Below, one piece after another: positions 1 to 13,030 of a stretch of 64,000 bases of DNA. Position 1 is the first letter of the stretch; each line of letters opens with the position of its first letter. A model generated the notes under the pieces. The model ran no database searches. It had not been told where the DNA came from and saw nothing but the letters and a program-made list of their open reading frames with translations. The stretch is from Apostichopus japonicus (taxonomy: Eukaryota > Echinodermata > Holothuroidea > Aspidochirotida > Stichopodidae): NCBI RefSeq assembly GCF_037975245.1, contig NC_092574.1, positions 7,316,213-7,380,212 of the forward strand. The letters are read 5' to 3'. The position numbers and the translations under genes are program-made.

Positions 1-141
1 GTATTAAACAGACTCAATCAGTCTCAAAATAATCTGCATGAAATTTGAAAAAAATGATTATCAATTAGGACTTTCTTAGCATGATTTCTTTTAAACTGAC
101 AGATTCAGGCAAAATGTGACCACAATATTTGTTCTCATCAT

Positions 142-505
142 TTAAAGGGTGTGAAGACTCGCGCACAAAGACACGTCTCATGTCGGTAATCTGACCTAGT
201 TTCGAATGAGGTGTAACAGAAGTTTTAGACAACACCATCGATCCCAGAAAATACACACTCAGCTTGCTACCGTCTGTAATTAAACACTAGTGTACAGTCA
301 ATACATACAGCTACGGTCAATACCCACAACACGGTGTACATAGCAGCCATGGACATCTCAGGTCTAGATAAAAGAGATAACAAGGTATCACGTTTCATTA
401 CTGTCTGCATTTTGTAGCGACAAGAAGAAAACTTCACTTGCAAGCAACGGAAAGTTAATTTTTTTCAAAGCGCGGAACGCGGTTTGGGGCGAGTCTTCAA
501 TGCCA
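142..505 (-). mobile_element. TTAA-flanked MITE, copy 1
   Basis: Begins TTAAAGGGTGTGAAGACTCG and ends CGAGTCTTCAATGCC, an imperfect terminal inverted repeat. The body matches the copies at 28156-28980 and 48176-48542 in inverted orientation, with shared words CAGATTACCGACAT-like, CTGGGATCGATGG and CTGACTGTACACTA. TTAA at the ends suggests piggyBac-like target use. It lies in the intron left of Cys-loop exon 5 and has lost a few bases at its right end. Confidence 0.8.
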
Positions 506-671
506 AATGGAGCGACCAGTAGACAGAGATTAATCAAAATATGCTTTTCAAGAGGTTGGAGAGGTCGGGGTGGGTTGGGAGTCTAAATTAAATATTATTT
601 ATAAAGAGATATTCATTGTAGAGATGTTACCATGGAAACACAAATTACCATATTGTTTTTTAAATACTTAC

Positions 672-754
672 AACTTTCCAATGTTAATTTGCAGTTTTGT
701 TTGTCGAATGGGAAAAGTTTCAAGTCCATGGAACAGCTTGCAGTCATAGTAAGT
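672..754 (-). CDS. Cys-loop receptor exon 5 (Cys-loop, 83 bp)
   Basis: Acceptor CTTTTAG and donor GTAAGTATTT bound 83 bp, the canonical exon size. It encodes [20 protein letters not shown] then CKLTLES. The two cysteines are 13 residues apart and M-D-L-x-x-F-P-x-D is intact. Ends one base into the next codon; the following exon was not found before the window edge. Confidence 0.95.
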
Positions 755-3700
755 CTAAAAGTAACGAAAGACAAAAAAAAAAAAAAACTTGGTTAAGTCT
801 TTGATAATGTTACTCAATGAAACTTTGAATCAATAATGAGGGATAAATTCGGCTAATGATCCGTCATTCTACATTCGCATATTTCGTTTTCAAAAACTTT
901 CTTTAAAATGAGCTAAAATTAGTTTGATTTATTAATATGCGTAATTTTTGTGCTCAATGTATAACAGACAATTAATAAGCTTTATAAATCAAATTGTAAA
1001 CACACAAAATTCAATCTAATAGATGTGATGTTATTCATTTCAGAGGAATATATATGTACTTTCGTACCGTATTATGCTAATTTCTTTTCTGTTATTTCTG
1101 ACTTAAGCGACACATGAACCCAACCATTCACTTATCGTTGGCCTATCATGCATAACGTGCTCGTACAAGCTTTTCATCTAGGGAGGGGTTAGTGGGAATT
1201 TTGTCTAAGTGGGGAGGGGGGTGTTCCCTCTCCTTTGAGATATTAGTTATAAGGAAACATGACTTACCTTGTACTGTAAAGAAGTTTTCCGTCTCTGGAG
1301 ATTCTTAAGAGAGAATTCTTTGAAGTTATTTCGTGGTATTTAGCTGCTTTCTCATTGATGAAGTAAGTATCAGGGACCCAGAGCCGGCTACTCATTTCTG
1401 ACGTCAGATATAGCACAACGTCTTGATTGAAAGTTAGTCGGGGGTCGAGCCATTCTTGCCTGAAGTACATATCCATGGTATATTCCTAACCGATGAATAA
1501 AAACTCACTGTTATTTGGTGGTAAGGTACGGTCTGTTTTCGGCTGGAAAAGTCTGGTCTGGCATGGTGTGGTTGGTATTATATGGTATGGTTTGATTGGA
1601 ATGATATACATGTTCTGTTCAGGTGTGTTCTGGACAGGTGTGGTCTTATATGGTACGGTTTGGAATGGTTTGGTCTGGTCTCGTCAGTTCTGGCGTGGTC
1701 AGGAATGGTCTGGTCAGATCTGGTCTTGCATGGTTTGGTATGGTATGGTTTGGTTTGGTATGGTATGGTCTGGTCTGATCTGGTCTGGTCTGATTTGGTC
1801 TGATCTGGTCAGGTCTCTCGTGGCCAGGTCTGGTCTGGTATTTTATGGTACGGAATGGTATGCCTTGTTTTGTATCGTCTCGTCACGTCTGGTATAGTGC
1901 TGTCTTATTGTTTGGTATGGTATGTTATGGTATGGTATGATCTGGTTTGGTCTGGTCTGGTCTCGTCAGGTCTGGCGTGGTCAGGTCAGGTCTGCTCTGG
2001 TGTTATATAATTTGGTGGTTTGGAATGGTATGGTATTGTATTGTATTGTATTGAATAGTATGGTGTGGCATTGTCTGGTATGCTATGGCATAGTTGTTTG
2101 TACTTTGATCATAAGCTGTAAAAACCACATATCTTGCTCTGTATGTCGATTACATACAATTCCAACGTGTGGTCATTAACTGATAGAATAATTTAATATT
2201 TTGAAAATATACGAAAAACACCCATCGAAAGTAATGTATGTCCGAATTTTGACATCAGTATTAAATATATTTTAATAACAAAAACGATCCAAATTACCAG
2301 TAACGCTCTTCCTGTAAAATGATAAATCAAGCTAAAAAAAGAAGCTTCTTACTGTATTAAGACACCCTCAACGTGAAATGTGTTCCTTTGCAGAATGTAT
2401 TTTAGACGCACCCCTCCCCCCCCCCCTATCTCCGTCTCCGCCATCCCTCTCACTTAATTAGATACACGTCGAAATAATTTGGTCTGTCCAATTAAGAAGC
2501 CTCAATCACGAGAATAATCCAATAAATTGGCACAAAATGGAAAGCTCATATTTTACCATTTTTGATTCGGTGATCGGACCAAAACTGTAAATCAGCATAC
2601 TGACATCAATGTCAATTGATTGACCTGAAATGAAGATAAAAAATATGTCATTTTATTAATTATATTATTTATTAAAATATGTAAAGATTCGCATAGATTT
2701 TAACGATAGTTGAAGAAATCCCTTTCCCCTTGTAGGTCACCAATTTTACTAGCCATTTAACATTTCGACACAAAGACAATTGTAATATTAGTTTTAATGG
2801 GGAGGGGGGGGGGGTTACGTGCCCAGCCACTGTAGAAATCTTCAAAAGTTCCCCTTTATTATAAATTAGAAGTGCCCTATCTTGATAATATAAAGTACAC
2901 TTTTTCAACTTTTGTAAAAAAAAATGGCCCTTTAGTTATGCAAAACAAATGACCTTTTCTTGAGAAAGAAACAAAAATGATATTATAAAGTGGCCTTTTG
3001 CAGACAAATTGAAAAGAGAAATCGTAATTTAAAATGATCTATTGTTGAAAAGCATTCAAATACTGGAATTTTTGGTACAGAATGCACACACGGTTATATA
3101 TTGTCTGGACGTTTCGACTTCGATTTCGCGGTTATTATTTATCCTCAAATCAAAGTCGCTTGTCCCAACAAGGTGTCCTTCGACGTTTGTGTTGTGATCC
3201 CTGAATGGGGCCCTCCTCCGCCGCCTCCACTAACTTAGAGGTGATGGACTGAAGAATATATGATATCTCTTTCACCAAGATATGAATGAAGCCCCCTTGA
3301 TAAAAAAAAAATAAGCTAGGTATGTAGATTTTGAAGAAAGAATGATAAGCACCTCCTTGAGATATCTACAGCTATATTGAAGTATATTGAAGAGATGATT
3401 ATATCGGGGACGGAAGTGGGTCAGCTGTGTGCGATAGGATGCTATATAATTACGGTCATGCATGACACATTAATTATATACTAAGCTGTAGTGTATATAC
3501 ATACGTACCTCCATAATTAGGTCGCAATCGCTTATCGTAGCCTTCCAGAAGGGAATCCAGCAGTATGGTCACATTTTCTGCTGGTACTCTGGTAAATATA
3601 ACAAGAATCATTTATAATTTAACTTGGCATTGATATATATATATATATATATATATATATCATTGGATATTTTATATATTTATATGGATCATAATATAAT

Positions 3701-5126
3701 ATATTGCAATGGATATATAATACATGGATCATATTATATTGGATATATGATATATGGATCATAATCAAATATATTGGATATATAATATATGGATCATAAT
3801 CAAATATATTGGATATATAATATATGGATCATAATCATATATATTGGATATATAATATATGGATCATATTATATTGGATATATGATATATGGATCATAAT
3901 ATAATATATTGGATAATTAATATATGGATCATATTTTATTGGATATTTGATATATTGATAATAATATAATATATTGGATATATAATATATGGATCATAAT
4001 ATAATATATTGGATATATTATATATGGATCATTGGAATATATGGATAAATTATAGCATCACAGCGAGTATGACTCATGTGCAGAGTGTCTGTATGGGGCC
4101 CAAAACTAAGAATAATAAAAAAAAATGCATAAGCATAAGTTCAGGTCATGTGACCGGAGAATATATGTCCAACTGCAAACTTTTGGAGAGCGTTAATGAC
4201 ACTGTGGTAATGGGGGGGGGGGGACTGCCACTGTTGCTATTAGGATATCTAGGGAAATTTTTCCTGCTTTGTTGTATTTTGTCCTAACTATATTTGGAGT
4301 CATATTGCATGAAAACTGATAAAAAAAGACGTAAAATTGTATATAAATTTCATACGGTTCGTCTGGGTCAGTTAATCTGAGTAGTAAGTCAGGTCTGTCT
4401 ATTATATGCAAATTAGCCTAAGACTGTAAAGGGGAAAAAACATTTCTCTGTTATACCTGCATTATACTAGCAAAAACGCCATGTTTTCTTTCTTTGTTTT
4501 CGTAAGTAAAAACTGGCTCGAGGTCTTATCATGTTTTTGACATAAAAATGCAAGAAACTTACAACATAGGGTTCCATATATTCTCATATTCACATATTCT
4601 TCTTTAAGGCCTTAGTCTGTGGGAAATTAATAAGACGCAGTATGCGTATATGCTCCCACACGATAGTCTCCAGACAGTCGTTTTGATTGTACTGGTACAC
4701 CGTCCTGACAATACAGTATTTGCCCCAAGTGTGTTTTCATGGCCGAAGAGACGTGACATACCAAAATGTGTGATTTAGCTACTTTAAGTTGTCTCATATC
4801 ACAGCATATCGCTCTAAGGTGGACGATCATCAAAAAACACACAATATGACAATTTTGACGACAGTTGGACAGCACGCTGACGTGTTTATAGATAGAAGTG
4901 TTTAACATAGGTCTCTTGCCGCAGTTAAAGCCATTGTATCGTATAATGTATCCTCCCAGGCCCTCCATTATACATGATACTGAGACATTTATTTCGATAT
5001 ATCACAGGTTTAAGTCGCTATTGAGGGTATGGGCGGAGGGGGGGGGGGGGGGCTATTGTCTTGAAATTCCATGCAATTTATTGACTTTAAATGTCGATCG
5101 ACGCATTTGCAATAATATATATATAT

Positions 5127-5184
<58 letters not shown>

Positions 5185-6950
5185 TAAAAATTGAGTACAT
5201 GGGAACTACACAATTTTGTGTAATATTTGATATCCTGAACACATGCCTCTATATACCTAAATCCTTTGAGAGAGCCTCGTCTGTGATGCAAGGAAATGCT
5301 AGCTCGATCGCTGAATTTTGTATGAAGGAAGCTTTATAATTTATGTAGCCTGAGACATTTGCGTTCGTTTTGCAAAAGGCTATAGTGCAGCCTAGGGACT
5401 TTCAATATGCGTGTGCCAACACGATTCTTTTATTCACTGAGGCTTCTTTTCGACATTTTAAGCTAACTGTTGAGTTAAGTCGTTTAAAAAAAAAGATTGT
5501 CGTTGTCAAAAGTGTTCATATGTGATAATGTATCATGTTACCATACGTGAAGAAGAAAAAAAAAAGTTTGTATCTGATCAAATACAATGCACATATTGTT
5601 TTGACTTGTATATGTATGTGTCGTACGCCGGGTAGCCTCTATTCATTTCACCGTATTTTACTAAGTTAACTTTGCTTCCGTAGACTGTACATTTTAGGAC
5701 CATCACCCGAGATGCCTCTTTTACAGCCGCAATGACGTTGCAGGCATAAGTGTCACACATGCAGTTTTTTTTTTCAATTCCCCGAGAAAATATCCATTAT
5801 TCCTTCGATGTTGTTATGATCGGCCCACGTGAATAATTTCCATGTTAAATTCGACATGGGAATACCTATTTTTATACGAAACATATCATACTCGATTTAG
5901 CTATCGTTGGGGTCAGAGAGGTTTCCGATTGGTTCAAAAGAACTCGCTTTCATATATATTCGCATCTTAAGTGGTGCGAGGACCTTAAAAGGGGTGAGAC
6001 TTCGATATAGAATGGCTCATGTTTCAGTTTAAAATATAAATAAAAAAACAGTTGTCGAGAGGAAGGAGAATAGATGATATCGCAACACAAACTTGTTACA
6101 ATGTAGAGTAGTGGGATAACCGTAATATTAGGAGTCACGAGCGCGTCTAACATGACGTTATCTCGTCACGAAATCATGACAATACTTATAATTCCCCTGT
6201 GTCAGTTGGTTTAATTAACGGTCGACCATGAAGTCATGAAGTCTAGAAATACTACGCGAATATCGTAGAAACCATATACACACATATAGTCTGTACGATG
6301 GATGTATTGCTCTGCGCAAAGAATACTCGATCGGAGCAAAGCCCTTGATCAATGTCATTCGAGTTGTCGAGTAATCGCTTTCAACAACAAAAATTAGGCT
6401 ATATCACATCCACTTTGAGGTGACTTTGATATATTCAGGCAACTTTCTTTTGACCCCTGCATGGTTTTATCCACTCGCACCTGCCCTCACACTCCATAAG
6501 CACAATTATTGTCCCTTAAACCACATACGGGCTTAATTACGACACAATAATGAACTAAAGGAGAGGGTGTTTTTCCGTGGAGGGGCGACATGACCACCGT
6601 TAGCCTGGAAAAACAATGACATTTTAAAGAATTTATATCGGATATGTTCAAGATGATGACAACAGGTTCTTGTTCATAGTATCAGATCATTTGAAAATAA
6701 TAGACACACCAATTGTTATAACTTTGTTATGATCACGTGACAGCAGTCCTTACTTTAAAGTTGGGGGGGGGGAATATCAGTAGAGGAATAGGGTAAATTA
6801 AATTTAACCGTAGCTGCATGCATGTTGGTAATTCGGCCTGCAGTCTTTCGTTTGTGCTACAGGCAATACTATTCGTTTGATGGCTGAGTTGAAGGATTTA
6901 TTATAAAAAATTCTGAGTATTCATCAATTAATCAAACAGATGCACATTAA

Positions 6951-7011
<61 letters not shown>

Positions 7012-8860
7012 GTACATACATAAATATAAATATATATATACATACTTAAATATACATATATATACGTACACAAATATTCTTTTCAATATATACATATATA
7101 AACATACATAAATATAGACACATCTACAATAGTTCTTATTTTCTACCATATATTATAGGCTACAATCCTCAATTGATGAAGGATAAATTCCCCTTTACTT
7201 GACACCTGTCAGTGAAAATTGACAAGTTCACCTCCGGAATTGCAATTAAATGGAATTATGGAATGAAAAATTAATTAGCATAGTTTTGAGTATAGTGACG
7301 TTGATTTTTGGAACATAAATCAACAGATATCTCGTTGCGAGACAAACACGAACCGACTGAATAATTTTTTTCGTGGAGAGCAATTTCATAACAAACATGA
7401 ATTAAATTCTCAGACAATTCTCTCCAGGAGTTTTGCATTATGAACATATCAAGCAATATTCATCCGTCTGCAACCATAAACGCTTATGTATACAGACAAC
7501 ATAACCTTCAATACTTCTGTATACGACATTCAGATATCGTACAATATTTAAATATTTGCTTTTATGGACACTTCATACTCTCGCGTTTGTTAGATTTCCC
7601 TAAAGTTCCTCTCGTTAGTCTGAGAAGTTTGAGCATTTGTTTAAAATAAAAATATCAATTTACCTAAAGAGTACAGATTGGATGTAGCGGAGAATGTGGT
7701 GTGTATTTTGTGAGGGGGGTGGGGTTGGGGTTGGGAGGGGTAAAGGTAACCTCTGTTCTGGTTTTCTTTTCCGATTCTAAACATTCTTTTCTATCGGTGA
7801 GAGATTTAACCTGGTCTTATGTTATTCAATGGGTTACCAAGGTTACTCATAATCAATATTCCCTTTGTTAAGTATTAATGGTATAAGTGTTACAATTACA
7901 TGTAAGGGACAATGAAGACCATTTATTGAACTAAGTTTAAGTGGTATTGTTTTCAAAAACAGACCTCCCTACGAGAGAAAGAAGGATGACAAGTTAATGG
8001 AATGCCCGCGAAGCGGCTTATTGATTACCACGACCCTACCAAAAGGTGGGACACACTAAGCAAGATTAAAAATAGATCCATTGATTACTTTATGGTTAAG
8101 AGTGTCAAAGATGTTTTTTAAGAACGATATACATTATCATACTGTGAAATAAATTAAGTTTATTCCTAACGGCTTAATACATACCAGTATGTAAGTTATA
8201 TGAATTATTTAGCCAATGATAGAAGTTTGATTTATTTGAGTCATAAAGAGAGAAATTTGTCTTAAATCACTGCCATGGCGATGTTGGTTATCATTTTTTT
8301 GTACTGACAATATCAACAGTTCTTTAACTTTTATCTAAAACAAATAATATTAATACTTCTGCAAAAGGTTGTCCCACGTGGGTGCTTTGTGTTACCCTTG
8401 TCATTTAGCTCACTAAATTGATTTTAGCCAAATCGGAGGGAAAAGGGGGGGGGGGGGTGAAATGACAGATAGCACCCCCTTGCACCATTTTCAATAAAAA
8501 TTGAAAATAGAATGAGGACAGTCTCTCACCTGGCCTTACATCGTTGACTTACGTCATAAATATATGGATTAAAGAATATTTAATATCATAGAAGATACAG
8601 AATATAACCTCAGAATTGCAGATAACAAAAGCTTATTGTTAAATATTTCACACGTTTTTAAGTTACGGATAATAATAGGCAAAGTGACTAAGTTAAGAGT
8701 ACAAAGTTTTCATGTTTAAAAAAAACTCACTAGTGTAACGAAAGAAAAAATGAGGAAATCAAAATACTTACATTGTAGTCGATTCTCCACTAATTTCCCC
8801 ACAGTAATGAAAGATAATAAGGCATTGTATGAGGAACACGAACGGGATAGTTCCTTTCAT
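672..8860 (-). CDS. Cys-loop ligand-gated channel subunit, glycine/GABA-A receptor type (5' part)
   Basis: Five exons join in phase: 8772-8860, 3509-3588, 2557-2624, 1268-1485, 672-754 (538 nt, 179 codons plus 1 nt). Residues 1-22 or so are a signal peptide. The extracellular domain then begins, with [15 protein letters not shown] (43-57), the loop region [11 protein letters not shown] (86-96), [14 protein letters not shown] (120-133) and the Cys-loop C159-C173 with exactly 13 residues between the cysteines and the F-P-F-D core. N35-V-T37 is an N-glycosylation sequon. The SFG segment (70-72), NEK and LLRISRDG resemble glycine receptors; [12 protein letters not shown] is also usual in GABA-A subunits. 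Exons of 68, about 220 and 83 bp are the standard vertebrate GABA-A/GlyR exon sizes. The channel domain lies off the left edge, so ion selectivity and subunit class stay open. Confidence 0.9.
1268..1485 (-). CDS. Cys-loop receptor exon 4 (ligand-binding core)
   Basis: 218 bp, starting in phase 0 after acceptor CGGTTAG and ending AG|GTAAGTC. It contains [18 protein letters not shown], the W-V-P-D of loop A ([12 protein letters not shown]) and [19 protein letters not shown]. The arginine in YFRQE corresponds to the glycine receptor loop-D arginine. Coding similarity is strong over the whole exon. Confidence 0.95.
1555..2095 (+). repeat. Degenerate TGGTY/TGGTATGGTC repeat
   Basis: Long run of five-base words (TGGTC, TGGTA, TGGTT with GATCTGG variants) in the intron between Cys-loop receptor exons 4 and 3. 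It creates Trp/Val/Leu/Gly-rich open frames on the plus strand that are artefacts of composition. The 461 bp from 2096 to 2556 hold nothing recognisable apart from a C run near 2407. Confidence 0.85.
2557..2624 (-). CDS. Cys-loop receptor exon 3 (68 bp)
   Basis: Too short for ORF callers, found by reading splice sites: acceptor TTCATTTCAG, donor GTAAAATATG. It holds GT plus 22 codons, [22 protein letters not shown]. The size of 68 bp equals the matching exon of vertebrate GABA-A and glycine receptor genes. SFGPITE resembles the glycine receptor SFGSIAE segment. Confidence 0.9.
2780..3235. repeat. Dispersed repeat, copy A
   Basis: Diverged partner of 29935-30350. Both share, in the same order, a CAAAAGT-CCCC block, AAATGACCTTTT-like words, GGAATGCACA, and TCCTCAAATCAAAGTC, and both end near CAACGTTTG/CGACGTTTG with a C- or G-rich tail. 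It looks like an old interspersed element of unknown class; no coding content seen. Confidence 0.55.
3509..3588 (-). CDS. Cys-loop receptor exon 2 (N-terminal helix)
   Basis: 80 bp between acceptor TTTACCAG and donor GTACGTAT. It encodes [19 protein letters not shown] and then RLRPNYG, the family's N-terminal alpha helix and first conserved strand. It starts at the third base of a codon and ends after one base of Gly57, which exon 3 completes. Confidence 0.9.
3663..4045. repeat. AT-rich tandem repeat, 30/35-bp units
   Basis: Units of the form GGATCATAATATAATATATT followed by GGATATATAATATAT, in 35-bp and 30-bp versions, about 11 copies, preceded by a short (AT)n at 3634-3660. Lies in intron 1 of the Cys-loop receptor gene. 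Confidence 0.85.
4046..8771. other. Remainder of Cys-loop receptor intron 1
   Basis: No confident exon. It holds (AT)n tracts at 5113-5182 and 6954-7010, G runs near 4211, 5040, 6764 and 8446, and GGGG/TTGG-rich sequence near 7710-7740. Minus-strand open stretches at 4627-4968 (113 codons, Cys-rich) and 5578-5760 (60 codons) show no family match, and I do not call them genes. The exon-like block at about 4561-4616 (good acceptor and donor) is closed by stops in all three frames. Confidence 0.5.
8772..8860 (-). CDS. Cys-loop receptor exon 1 (start codon, signal peptide)
   Basis: The ATG at 8860-8858 opens 29 codons plus 2 nt: a short basic start, then the hydrophobic run [13 protein letters not shown], then GEISGESTT. 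The donor GTAAGTATT follows the AT of a split codon. Joining to 3509-3588 completes ATA (Ile30), giving ...ESTT-I-VPAENV, which fits the family's start of the mature domain. No other exon ending in the right phase was found upstream before the AMPA gene. Confidence 0.8.
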
Positions 8861-10340
8861 TGTGTCAATCGCAGATATTTGCTTTTTATGGCTCAAGTTG
8901 CTCAAACGAGTCCACCGGTGATACTGAGAGGTGCATCCCCGATCACAAAGAGGGGGTCATAGTTTCGTTTCGTCCAGTACCTCTTAATGATCGATCGTCA
9001 ACATCGTCCACTGGGCCGCATTTTCTAATCGATGGACTAACAACGAGGTCTAAATAGTAAATAAAAGTCAGTGAACTTTTTTCAAGAGAAGCAAATCGAT
9101 AAAATTACTTCAGAGAATGTCAGTTACATGGTGATTGTAGTCCTTTCGTAGTACCATGTACGAGTCACGTTATATGATAAATAGTATATCGCTGGTTCAT
9201 ACATGCATGCATGAATCAAACTTTGTTTCCAAAATTCAGGAATATGGTTCTATTGCTTTATAAATTTCACTTCGCTACGGTTCAGTTCTCCACGGTAGCA
9301 CTAAGTAGCACATACTGTTATGGATGTTCTCGACCGAGTCATCAATGCCTCCGTACGTGTTTATTCCGCCTGACATATATATAGAGTTTCCCTTGATCTT
9401 GCAAATTAAATTCTACTACACGAGATGTGATATAGGATTGAAACTTGCACTGCTAAAAGTTCATGTCTGTATGTGTGTATATATATATGTATGTGTGTAA
9501 GTGTGTGTCAAAAGACACTGTTTACTTTCGAAAAACAGCGAGGGAATATGTTCCCTGCAATGACGCCTGCATAGCTGCACATATAGAGTAGACATAATTA
9601 CTGGTAGTAAGTATATTATCTCGGTTCCATGCATAGTAAGGGTAACATAATAATTCAATTTCTGATTTCAGCTGGTATACAATACCGGTACATCTCAGGA
9701 AATTTAGTTGAAAGGGCCATCGAGAAGGGTATTACAATTAGTGTTTCGTAAAGAAGATGCGAAAGGCCGTCTTCGATTGGCCAGTTGTTCTTTTAGAACC
9801 CGTATCACTTGGAAACACCCGAAAAGTGCTTAAAACTTTCACTGGCTGTGAAAGCTAAGTAACTTTCTGTAACTCTCGACATAAAATGTTTATTTGCGTG
9901 TTCGTGTGTGTCTGTTGACGAGGACTTTTGCGCACATTTTGTAATTAGTGTTTAGCCTAATACTGATATAGGGCGGTAGTACCGAACTAAATGTCAATCT
10001 TCTTCACCAGGCTATGAGGAATGAAGTAATAATAGCACAATCTTATTATATATCAGTAGAAGATTTACATTTAAAGCTGGGGAAATGGATGGATATGAAA
10101 ATTATAACCATAAATAGAAACTAGTCTTGAGAGCTTATTAAATACCGTGCATCCGTTTTCTAGAACAAAAAATGCATTGAATCAGTAAATTTATTTCAGT
10201 TGTTATAAAAAAAAATTAAAAAATCATAACGCTTTCAGCTTTTGAAACTATAGAGTGGGCAAACTTGAACGAATTATGCTTACTTTTTCAAGACGGCATA
10301 TGAAATGAAGTAGAGATAATTACAAACTTCTGCTGTGCTA

Positions 10341-10398
<58 letters not shown>

Positions 10399-10417
10399 AT
10401 ATATATTTATATATATA

Positions 10418-10497
<80 letters not shown>

Positions 10498-11581
10498 CAT
10501 ATATATAGATATAATGTGAGTGTTGTTATATGATAGTCTACCAACATCGAAATATAATTTCCTCCATTAAAGTATATAAGTCTGGTATGATCCTTTAAGT
10601 ATCTTGTTTGGTGATCACGTTATTTCGTCTGTTTTGACTTTCGTGTATTTTTTCCTTATTTATGAACTAAACGATGAATGTTAATGTTATAATTGTAATA
10701 ATTGTAATAACCCTGTTAACGAGCGCTCATCTAATATACACAACGGAGTACAGCTAAGGATGTACTCCACAACTAAGCTAGCCATAGCACACCTGCCCGT
10801 CGCGTACATTAGCAAAGCAGAGGTATTTGTAACATTATAAGCATGAATAATTTATAGGAGAAAAATAGAAGTTCCATCTTGGGTTTCAAGTTTATGACAA
10901 ATTCTTTGAAGGATATTTTAGATCAATAATATATAATGGCTGATCAAAAAAACCATGCAGCTGCAATTCCCAAGGTGACCAAATGAAATGATATTAATTT
11001 CTCGCTTTATAATCAAGTAATATGTCCTTCGAGATGGTATGATTTAAAAGAATGGAAGCAAAATATGTGCAGCAAAATAGATTTAACTGTATAATGCACC
11101 GTTGGGAAATTTGTCAAGTAAGGTACGGATTAAAAGTTAAAAAGGAATAACATAAACTGATTTTTTTTGACATCCATTTTAGCACATTATGGAATGCTCA
11201 TTGAAATGTATCGCCTGTAATACTTCTGTACGTTGCACAGGCCTAAGTGCAGCTCTATAGATCCAACAAATAGCAAACACTTAAGTGATCTTAACAGTAT
11301 AATAATCTCTTTATTGAACTTTGTGAGGAGTGGCTGCAATAACCTCATTTTTCAAGAGAGCAGGGGTGGGGGAGGGGAGGGGAGGGGAGGGGAGGGGATG
11401 GTAAATTGTATGGAGAAGTGAGCATTTAACTGGAAGATACATCAGACGGAGAAGCCATGTAGGGGTACCAAAGACTTTCAGTTGGTACCCCCCCTACCCT
11501 GGCCTTCCCTACTCCCCCACTCTCAGCAAGGATATATACACGTACAAGCTAGGATCCTAGTGTTCCCGTTTGCTAATGAAG
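8861..11581. other. Upstream region of the Cys-loop receptor gene
   Basis: Should contain the promoter and 5' UTR of the minus-strand gene starting at 8860; no clear TATA element was pinned down. Plus-strand open stretches at 8750-9057 overlap exon 1 on the other strand and are shadows. Contains a TG/TA microsatellite near 9465-9500, the (AT)n block at 10347-10500, and (GGGGA)n at about 11366-11398. Otherwise no feature seen. Confidence 0.5.
10347..10505. repeat. (AT)n microsatellite
   Basis: Nearly uninterrupted AT dinucleotide block with a few ATAAAC, TTT and ATAC breaks. All Tyr-Ile open frames here come from the repeat. Confidence 0.95.
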
Positions 11582-12584
11582 TCATAGTACCAAACCAGCA
11601 ATAGTTGAAAGACCTGCCAATGCACTATAATTAATATCCAGAATTAATACTTCCCTATACGTGAACTGTCCCAAACAACTTTCTTTAATAATGTAACTGT
11701 CAAGCGGCACTAAACAAAGGCGCTTATCGGGAGTGTTAGATGTATCTAGCAGATACCATGCGTCGGAGCCAAGGTCCTTCAAGATGAAAGAGATTGAAGC
11801 AAAACGAGTTGTAACGCGACTAGATGATATGATGTCATCGTTATGTTGGGAATGCCCCTCTGGGAGCCGCAGGCACCCGTTTTTCGGGGGTCGTCTCCTG
11901 TTTTTCGGGCCGTTTTCGGAAGCCTTCGTTTTAGCCTGTAAGAGTAATATATAGGTATCCATAAGACTATACTTGTTAAATTATATATATATAGGCCTAG
12001 GCCTATTTATATAATTATAAAAGTGTACGTAAAATCAATAGTATACAATAATAGTATAGGTAAATACAAATCAATAAAAATAAACACAAACACATAGACT
12101 GCATGTTTAACGGAGAAGAATAGCCTGCTCTTTCTGGAATATTTGGTGGCCCTAAAATGAGCCGTTGAATTCGTCGCTTGTTGGTGGTTCGGTACGTCAG
12201 GTAGGAGGCTAATCTTAGCAGAAATCCATGCAGGTTTTGCACGTTGGAGAACCTTTGCGAAACGTGCTGATTAAATGGGTCTGGGACCGTTCCTCGCACC
12301 CTCGCCTTCCGCTCCTCCTCGTCTGTCGGCCACTCCACCTTCTCCTAATCATGAACGTGGTTTATGACGTCCCACTTATATATATTGCACTAACCGCAGC
12401 AGCCTCTCAGGTCTAAACGGTACCCGGCAGGTTTCGGTGAAAAGTCTCTGTAACACTCTGTCCCAGTATGCGAGTTTTTACCAGGCGGCTCCGGCAGCCC
12501 TCCATGCTTTTGGGCGCTAGTCCAAACGTCCCAACCGGCCACAACGTGCTTGTGAGAATTTGAACATTTAAATCCACCAGACAT
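11582..12584 (-). pseudogene. Cluster of coding-like relic pieces of unknown family
   Basis: Three minus-strand open pieces follow one another: 12390-12584 (64 codons from ATG, TTTATAATATATC about 55 nt upstream), 12015-12338 (107 codons, WPTDEEERKARVRGTVPDPF...) and 11582-11962 (126 codons). The first two have higher GC and mixed residues, unlike the AT-rich surroundings. GTTAGTGC near 12404 and an AAG|GTGGAG context could be splice sites. The cluster is bracketed by a 39-bp inverted repeat (about 11762-11800 and 12719-12758). I recognise no domain; a decayed transposon gene is the likeliest reading but is unproven. Confidence 0.35.
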
Positions 12585-12760
12585 TTTGACCCTCTAAAAG
12601 CAGAGAAATCAAGTGCATTTCCAACAGCGTCACCGGCTTTGATATATTATAAACGCACGCAGGCATGCCAAAAGAAAAAACAAAAGTTTCCAATAGGTAT
12701 TTTGATTGCTTTCTATCTTCAATCTCTTTCATCTTGAATGACCTTGGGTCCGACGAAACG
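11760..12760. repeat. Inverted repeat bracketing relic ORFs
   Basis: The left arm CGTCGGAGCCAAGGTCCTTC continuing to AGAGATTGAAG pairs with the right arm at 12719-12758, which reads CGTCGGACCCAAGGTCATTC on the other strand. About 36 of 39 positions match. A second inverted pair, GCAGGCACCCGTTTTT (near 11868) and GCGGGCACCCGTTTTT (minus strand, near 12857), lies just inside and outside. Suggests a fold-back element. Confidence 0.6.
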
Positions 12761-13030
12761 GCCCCCGAATAATAGACAACATGTATATGTGTAATTAAAT
12801 AATTAATTAAACTCCTTGCTATATTAATGATAACAATATCGATGCGACCTCGTGTGAAAAACGGGTGCCCGCTTTAAAATATAATTAATAATAATTAAAA
12901 ATAAATAAGAAATAAAAAAAGTTGTGGGATCAGATAACATTCCCGAAAAGAACCCCCGAAAACGGGGACTCCCGAAATGACGCCTGTGTTCGCCCGTTTA
13001 GACTCCCGAGGAGGGGGGGGGGTGAAGTGG

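Noticed and set aside
1493-2179. Trp-rich plus-strand open frames
   Set aside because: Produced by the TGGTY repeat.
4561-4616. Exon of the Cys-loop receptor between good splice sites
   Set aside because: All three frames contain stops, and exon 1 joins exon 2 in phase without it.
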